NCBI RefSeq assembly: GCF_026625825.1
Contig: NZ_CP113065.1
Location: 1,922,001-1,986,000, forward strand
Direction: 5' to 3'
DNA from: Pseudoxanthomonas sp. SL93
Lineage (GTDB): Bacteria > Pseudomonadota > Gammaproteobacteria > Xanthomonadales > Xanthomonadaceae
DNA: 64,000 bases
Positions 60,144 to 64,000 of this stretch are shown here, piece after piece (positions within the stretch are counted from its first letter, which is position 1; each line of letters starts with the position of its first letter). The notes below the pieces were generated by a model, which was not told where the DNA came from, ran no database searches, and saw only the letters and a list, made by a program, of their open reading frames with translations. A program made the translations under genes and the position numbers.

Positions 60144-62615
60144 GTGCGCCCAGCCCTTCGCCTGCTCCCGTTGCCCTTCAGCATCGCCCTGTGCCTGCCG
60201 GCGCTGGCGGCGGATGAGAAGCCAGAAAACTGGGCCCTGTGTCCCATCCAGGACGTCATCCCCGCGTTCGGCGGCGCGCCACAGCCTGCTTTCGGCAGCA
60301 CTCCGCAGGCGGCACGCGAACAGCGCGCCGAACAGCCCACGTCCATCGAGGGCGATGCGCTGGGCGGCACCGAGACGAACCTGGAGTACCAGGGCAACGT
60401 GGCGTTGAGTCGCGGCGACCAGTTCCTGGGCGCCGACAACCTGAAGTACGACCAGGAAAAGGACACCTACGTCGCCGAAGGCCACATCCGCTATCAGGAC
60501 ACCGGTCTTCGTCTGGTCGCCGACAGCGCGCGGGGCGACCAGGGCGCGGATACGCACCAGATCGACAATGTCCGCTACCAGCTGGTGGACCGGCGCGGCA
60601 ACGGCGGCGCCGACCGCATCGACATGAAGGGCTCGCAGGGCCAACTGCTGCATTCGACCTATTCCACCTGCGATCCCGAAGACCGCCGCTGGGAACTGCG
60701 GGCGCGCCGTATCGACGTGGATACGGACGAAGGCTGGGGCGTGGCGCGGGGCGCGACGGTCCGGCTGGGCAAGATTCCGGTGCTGTATGTGCCCTACCTG
60801 AAGTTCCCGATCGACGACCAGCGCCACACCGGCCTGCTGTTCCCGGCCATCGGCCTGTCCGGCCGCAACGGGTTCGACTACAAGCAACCCATCTACCTGA
60901 ACCTGGCACCGAACTACGACGCCACGCTCGAGCCGCGCATCATGACCGACCGCGGATTCCAGCTGGGCGCCGAGTTCCGCTATCTCTACGAAAAGGGTCG
61001 TGGCGAGTTCGAAGGCGCGTGGATGGATCGCGACGACCTGGTGCGCGACCGGATGAACGAGCCGGACTACCTGACCGACCCCTATCGTGACGATCCCGAC
61101 AATCCGGATCCGGATGCGGGTCGCGGCTTCTTCGCGTTCGATGGCATGCACAACTTCAACCGCAACTGGCAGGCACGCGCCGGCCTACGGTGGCTGAGCG
61201 ATGCCCGCTACACCGAGGATTTCGGCAATTCGCTCTACGGTCAGGCGGCCACGTCGATCACCAGCACGGTCGGTGTCTATGGCATCGGCGAGTACTGGAG
61301 CGCGGGCGCCATGGCGGACTACTGGCAGCTGGCGGACTACACCAGCTCCGAAGCCGCCCTCCCCTACAACCGCCTGCCCCGCGTGTACTTCAACTGGGAG
61401 CAGCCTTTCGGGCGCTGGATGACCCTGGGTGCCCATACCGAAGCGGTGAAGTTCCAGCATGAGGAAAAGGCTGGCGGCAGCCGCATCGACATCAAGCCGT
61501 TCGTGTCTTTCCCGCTGCAGGGCGCCGCCTGGTACGTGACGCCGACGCTGGCGTACCGCCATACCGAATACCGCCTGGAAGGCGAACTGGCCGACACCCT
61601 CGCCACCAATCGCGCCAATGCGTACGTGCTGGCGAACGGCGGCACGGTGACGCCGGAACTCGTCGCCAGCTTCCGCGACAGCGCACCCAGCCGCAGCCTG
61701 CCCATCGGCTCGCTGGATGCCGGGGTCTACTTCGACCGCGAAACGGAGATCAAGGGCGACCGCTTCCTGCACACGCTGGAACCCCGCCTGTTCTACCTCA
61801 ACTCGCCCTACCGCGAGCAGGACGGCCTGCCGATCTTCGACACCCGGCCGTTCAATTTCAGCTATGGCCAGCTGTTCCGCGACAACCGCTACACCGGCCC
61901 CGACCGGCAGACCGATGCCAACCAGCTGACCCTGGCGCTCACCACCCGGCTGCTGCGGCAGAAGGACGGCTTCGAGCGGCTGTCGGCCAGCATCGGCCAG
62001 ATCCGCTATTTCGATGACAGCCGGGTGGTGCTTCCCGGCGAGATTCCGCTGGAACAGGGCAAGTCGGCGTGGGTCGCCGACGCCAATTACGCCCCCACCG
62101 ACCGCTGGACCATCGGCGCCTCTTACCAGTGGGACCCCAAGTTCCGCCGCGAGGACCTGGCCAGCGTGCGTGCGCGCTATCTGTTCGCCGACGACGGCAT
62201 CGTCAACATCACCTACCGCCGGCGCCGTGACCTGCTGGACCAGGCCGACTTCTCGTTCCTCTACCCGGTCACGCCGACCTGGAGCGTGGTGGGGCGCTAT
62301 TACCACTCGTTCTATCGCGATGCCGACCAGGAGCCCGGCTTGCTGGAGGCCGTCGCCGGCGTGCAGTGGGACAGCTGCTGCCTGGCCGTACGCACGCTGG
62401 TGCGCCGCTATGTGCGCAACCGCGAGGGTGAAATGAACAATTCCTTCCAGGTCGAGTTCGTCCTGAAGGGCCTGGGCTCGGCTGGCCAGGACACGGAGCG
62501 CACCCTGCGCCGTGCTATCCTCGGTTACTACCGAGACGACCTCTATCTCGTCCCGCCGAGCAATATCGCGCCCGCTCCGGACGACAACAACTACGCGCCG
62601 GATCCGATTCCATGA
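60144..62615 (+). CDS. lptD: LPS-assembly outer-membrane protein
   Basis: 823 residues from GTG 60144. A signal peptide (LLPLPFSIALCLPALA, cut near 22) is followed by the periplasmic OstA-like domain (about 70-230; EYQGNVALSRGDQFLGADNLKYD) and the large beta-barrel. Cysteines for the inter-domain disulfides are at LCPIQ, STCDPED and SCC. With LptE it inserts LPS into the outer membrane. Upstream ATGs (for example at about 60093) would lengthen the leader and lack signal-peptide form. surA starts within its stop codon. Confidence 0.95.
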   Translation: MRPALRLLPLPFSIALCLPALAADEKPENWALCPIQDVIPAFGGAPQPAFGSTPQAAREQRAEQPTSIEGDALGGTETNLEYQGNVALSRGDQFLGADNLKYDQEKDTYVAEGHIRYQDTGLRLVADSARGDQGADTHQIDNVRYQLVDRRGNGGADRIDMKGSQGQLLHSTYSTCDPEDRRWELRARRIDVDTDEGWGVARGATVRLGKIPVLYVPYLKFPIDDQRHTGLLFPAIGLSGRNGFDYKQPIYLNLAPNYDATLEPRIMTDRGFQLGAEFRYLYEKGRGEFEGAWMDRDDLVRDRMNEPDYLTDPYRDDPDNPDPDAGRGFFAFDGMHNFNRNWQARAGLRWLSDARYTEDFGNSLYGQAATSITSTVGVYGIGEYWSAGAMADYWQLADYTSSEAALPYNRLPRVYFNWEQPFGRWMTLGAHTEAVKFQHEEKAGGSRIDIKPFVSFPLQGAAWYVTPTLAYRHTEYRLEGELADTLATNRANAYVLANGGTVTPELVASFRDSAPSRSLPIGSLDAGVYFDRETEIKGDRFLHTLEPRLFYLNSPYREQDGLPIFDTRPFNFSYGQLFRDNRYTGPDRQTDANQLTLALTTRLLRQKDGFERLSASIGQIRYFDDSRVVLPGEIPLEQGKSAWVADANYAPTDRWTIGASYQWDPKFRREDLASVRARYLFADDGIVNITYRRRRDLLDQADFSFLYPVTPTWSVVGRYYHSFYRDADQEPGLLEAVAGVQWDSCCLAVRTLVRRYVRNREGEMNNSFQVEFVLKGLGSAGQDTERTLRRAILGYYRDDLYLVPPSNIAPAPDDNNYAPDPIP

Positions 62616-63937
62616 AGACAATGCTTTCGCACCTGCTGCTGGCCGGCCTGCTCGCCGCCTCCTCCGCGACCTCCGCCCAGACGCTGCAGCCGCTGGACCG
62701 CATCGCGGCCGTGGTCAACGAGGACGTGATCCTGCAGAGCGAGCTGGACCGCGCCGTGCAGAACGTCGTCAGCCAGTATGCCAACCAGCCCGGCCAGCTG
62801 CCGCCCCGCGCCGTGCTCGAACGCCAGGTGCTGGAGCGCCTGGTACTGGTGAAGCTTCAGACCGCACGCGCCGCCGAGAGCGGCATCCGCGTCAGCGACG
62901 GCGAGCTCAACAACGCCGTCAATGCGGTGGCCCAGCAGAACGGCACCAACCCCGAAGGCCTGCGCCAGCGCCTGGAAGCGGACGGCATGTCCTTCGCCGA
63001 GTTCCGCAACTCGCTGCGCGACGAGATCGTCATCCAGCGCCTGCGCCAGAGCTTCGCGCAGAGCCGCGTGCAGGTCAGCGAGGGTGAAGTGGATGCCGCG
63101 CTGGCAGCCGAGGCCAACAGCGGCGTGCAGTATCACCTCGCCCACATCCTGGTAGGCCTGCCCGACGGCGCCAGCGCCGAGCAGATCAGTACCGGCCAGA
63201 GCAAGATCGACGGCATCAAGGCGCTGATCGACAAGGGCGAGCTGGATTTCTCGGCGGCCGCCGTGCGCTATTCGGACAGCCCGAACGCGCTGGAAGGCGG
63301 CGACCTCGGCTGGCGCAGCCAGGACGAGATCCCCACCGCCTTCGTACAGACGCTCAAGAGCATGACCCCCGGCCAGGTGGTCGGCCCGCTGCGTGGCCCG
63401 ACCGGCTTCCAGCTGCTGAAGCTGGTGGAAACCCGCGATGCCTCGCAGGCCGCCAAGCGCACGGTCACCGAGTACAACGCGCGCCACATCCTGGTGCGCA
63501 TCACCGACACGCAGGATACCGCCACCGCCCGCGCCAAGATCGACACGCTGCGCGCGCGCATCGCCGGGGGTGCCGATTTCGTGGCCGTGGCCAAGGAATC
63601 CACCGAGGACACCAACAGCCGCGACGAAGGCGGCGACCTGGGCTGGTTCCCGGCGGATGCCTTCGGCCCCGCCTTCGGCCAGCAGGTCTCGGGGCTGTCC
63701 GACGGGCAGGTCAGCGCACCGTTCCAGACCGATGCGGGCTGGCACATCGTGCAGCGCGTCGGCAGCCGCCAGACCGACGTGACCGACCAGAACCAGCGTG
63801 CCCAGGTCCGCGACACCATCGGCCGCCGCAAGGCCGAAGACGAGTACAACCGCTACCTGCAGGAACTGCGCGGCGAAGCCTACGTCAGCTTCCGCAGCGG
63901 CGATCGCGCGGGCACCGACAGCACCACCGGCGGCTGA
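62612..63937 (+). CDS. surA: Periplasmic chaperone and peptidyl-prolyl isomerase
   Basis: 441 residues with a signal peptide (about 1-22, ending TSAQ), an N-terminal chaperone domain (about 25-165; LDRIAAVVNEDVILQSEL), two parvulin PPIase domains (about 168-275 with HILVGLP and GGDLGWRSQDEIP; about 280-390 with ARHILVRI and GGDLGWFPADAFGPAF) and a short C-terminal helix. It helps outer-membrane proteins, LptD first among them, to fold. It overlaps lptD by ATGA. Confidence 0.97.
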   Translation: MKTMLSHLLLAGLLAASSATSAQTLQPLDRIAAVVNEDVILQSELDRAVQNVVSQYANQPGQLPPRAVLERQVLERLVLVKLQTARAAESGIRVSDGELNNAVNAVAQQNGTNPEGLRQRLEADGMSFAEFRNSLRDEIVIQRLRQSFAQSRVQVSEGEVDAALAAEANSGVQYHLAHILVGLPDGASAEQISTGQSKIDGIKALIDKGELDFSAAAVRYSDSPNALEGGDLGWRSQDEIPTAFVQTLKSMTPGQVVGPLRGPTGFQLLKLVETRDASQAAKRTVTEYNARHILVRITDTQDTATARAKIDTLRARIAGGADFVAVAKESTEDTNSRDEGGDLGWFPADAFGPAFGQQVSGLSDGQVSAPFQTDAGWHIVQRVGSRQTDVTDQNQRAQVRDTIGRRKAEDEYNRYLQELRGEAYVSFRSGDRAGTDSTTGG

Positions 63938-63940
63938 TCC

Positions 63941-64000
63941 ATGACGCCCCGGCTGGCGCTGGTACCGGGCGAGCCGGCCGGCATCGGCCCCGAACTCTGC
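63941..64000 (+). CDS. pdxA: 4-hydroxythreonine-4-phosphate dehydrogenase, 5' end only
   Basis: Twenty codons before the window ends. LALVPGEPAGIGPELC is the conserved PdxA N-terminus. It starts 3 bases after surA, giving the familiar lptD-surA-pdxA order. PdxA acts in pyridoxal phosphate synthesis. Confidence 0.88.
   Translation, partial: MTPRLALVPGEPAGIGPELC

Overview
The window is high-GC, gene-dense chromosomal DNA from a gammaproteobacterium, most probably a member of the Xanthomonadaceae (Pseudoxanthomonas, Stenotrophomonas, Lysobacter or Xanthomonas type). The clues are the ahpC-ahpF-oxyR order known from Xanthomonas, a large TonB-dependent receptor, a split proton-translocating transhydrogenase, the lptD-surA-pdxA order and the intergenic repeat types. 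The genus cannot be fixed from sequence reading alone. No tRNA, rRNA, CRISPR array, transposase or phage gene was recognised.

Layout. 1-7.7 kb: a secreted S8 protease (cut by the left edge), sufT-ilvE, a MocR-type regulator divergent from two paralogous small membrane proteins with a repeat-rich putative operator between them, and a DUF1223 protein. 8-12.3 kb: a TonB-dependent receptor followed by an AraC-family regulator. 12.3-17.6 kb: the pnt genes on the minus strand, with an unknown membrane protein stitched in by ATGA overlaps; the alpha-1 subunit is separated from the rest by a plus-strand group (Asp/Arg repeat protein, ECF sigma, putative anti-sigma, DUF3106). 17.7-23.5 kb: DUF1631 protein, nitroreductase, 5'-3' exonuclease, galE and a methyltransferase.

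23.5-35.7 kb is a nine-gene minus-strand surface-glycan operon. It reads two-domain GT2, Wzm, Wzt, GT2, GT4, polysaccharide pyruvyl transferase, glycosyltransferase, AlgX/AlgJ-like SGNH protein, GSCFA protein. The downstream half (about 23.5-28.3 kb) has visibly lower GC, as is usual for exchanged O-antigen-type segments. A small beta-rich module with the same motif skeleton seems to recur in the Wzt C-terminus, two glycosyltransferases and the SGNH protein, as if several enzymes and the exporter read the same glycan.

35.9-45 kb: NUDIX hydrolase, DUF4019, dienelactone hydrolase, proline iminopeptidase and prmC, then the peroxide-defence genes ahpC-ahpF-oxyR behind an OxyR-type operator, and rnk. 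The roughly 0.9 kb gap after rnk contains the most striking non-coding feature: two copies of a ~200-nt multi-hairpin unit in inverted orientation, with at least five compensatory base-pair differences between the copies. 45-64 kb: transaldolase, msrA, DUF2007, GST, glnS, a Cys-rich lipoprotein coupled to a deaminase, rlmM, an SMP-30-like lipoprotein, a Gfo/Idh/MocA oxidoreductase, two ubiquinone-biosynthesis hydroxylases, a BtuM-type cobalamin transporter next to a PduO-type adenosyltransferase, a histone-deacetylase-family gene broken by a frameshift, and lptD-surA-pdxA (the last cut by the right edge).
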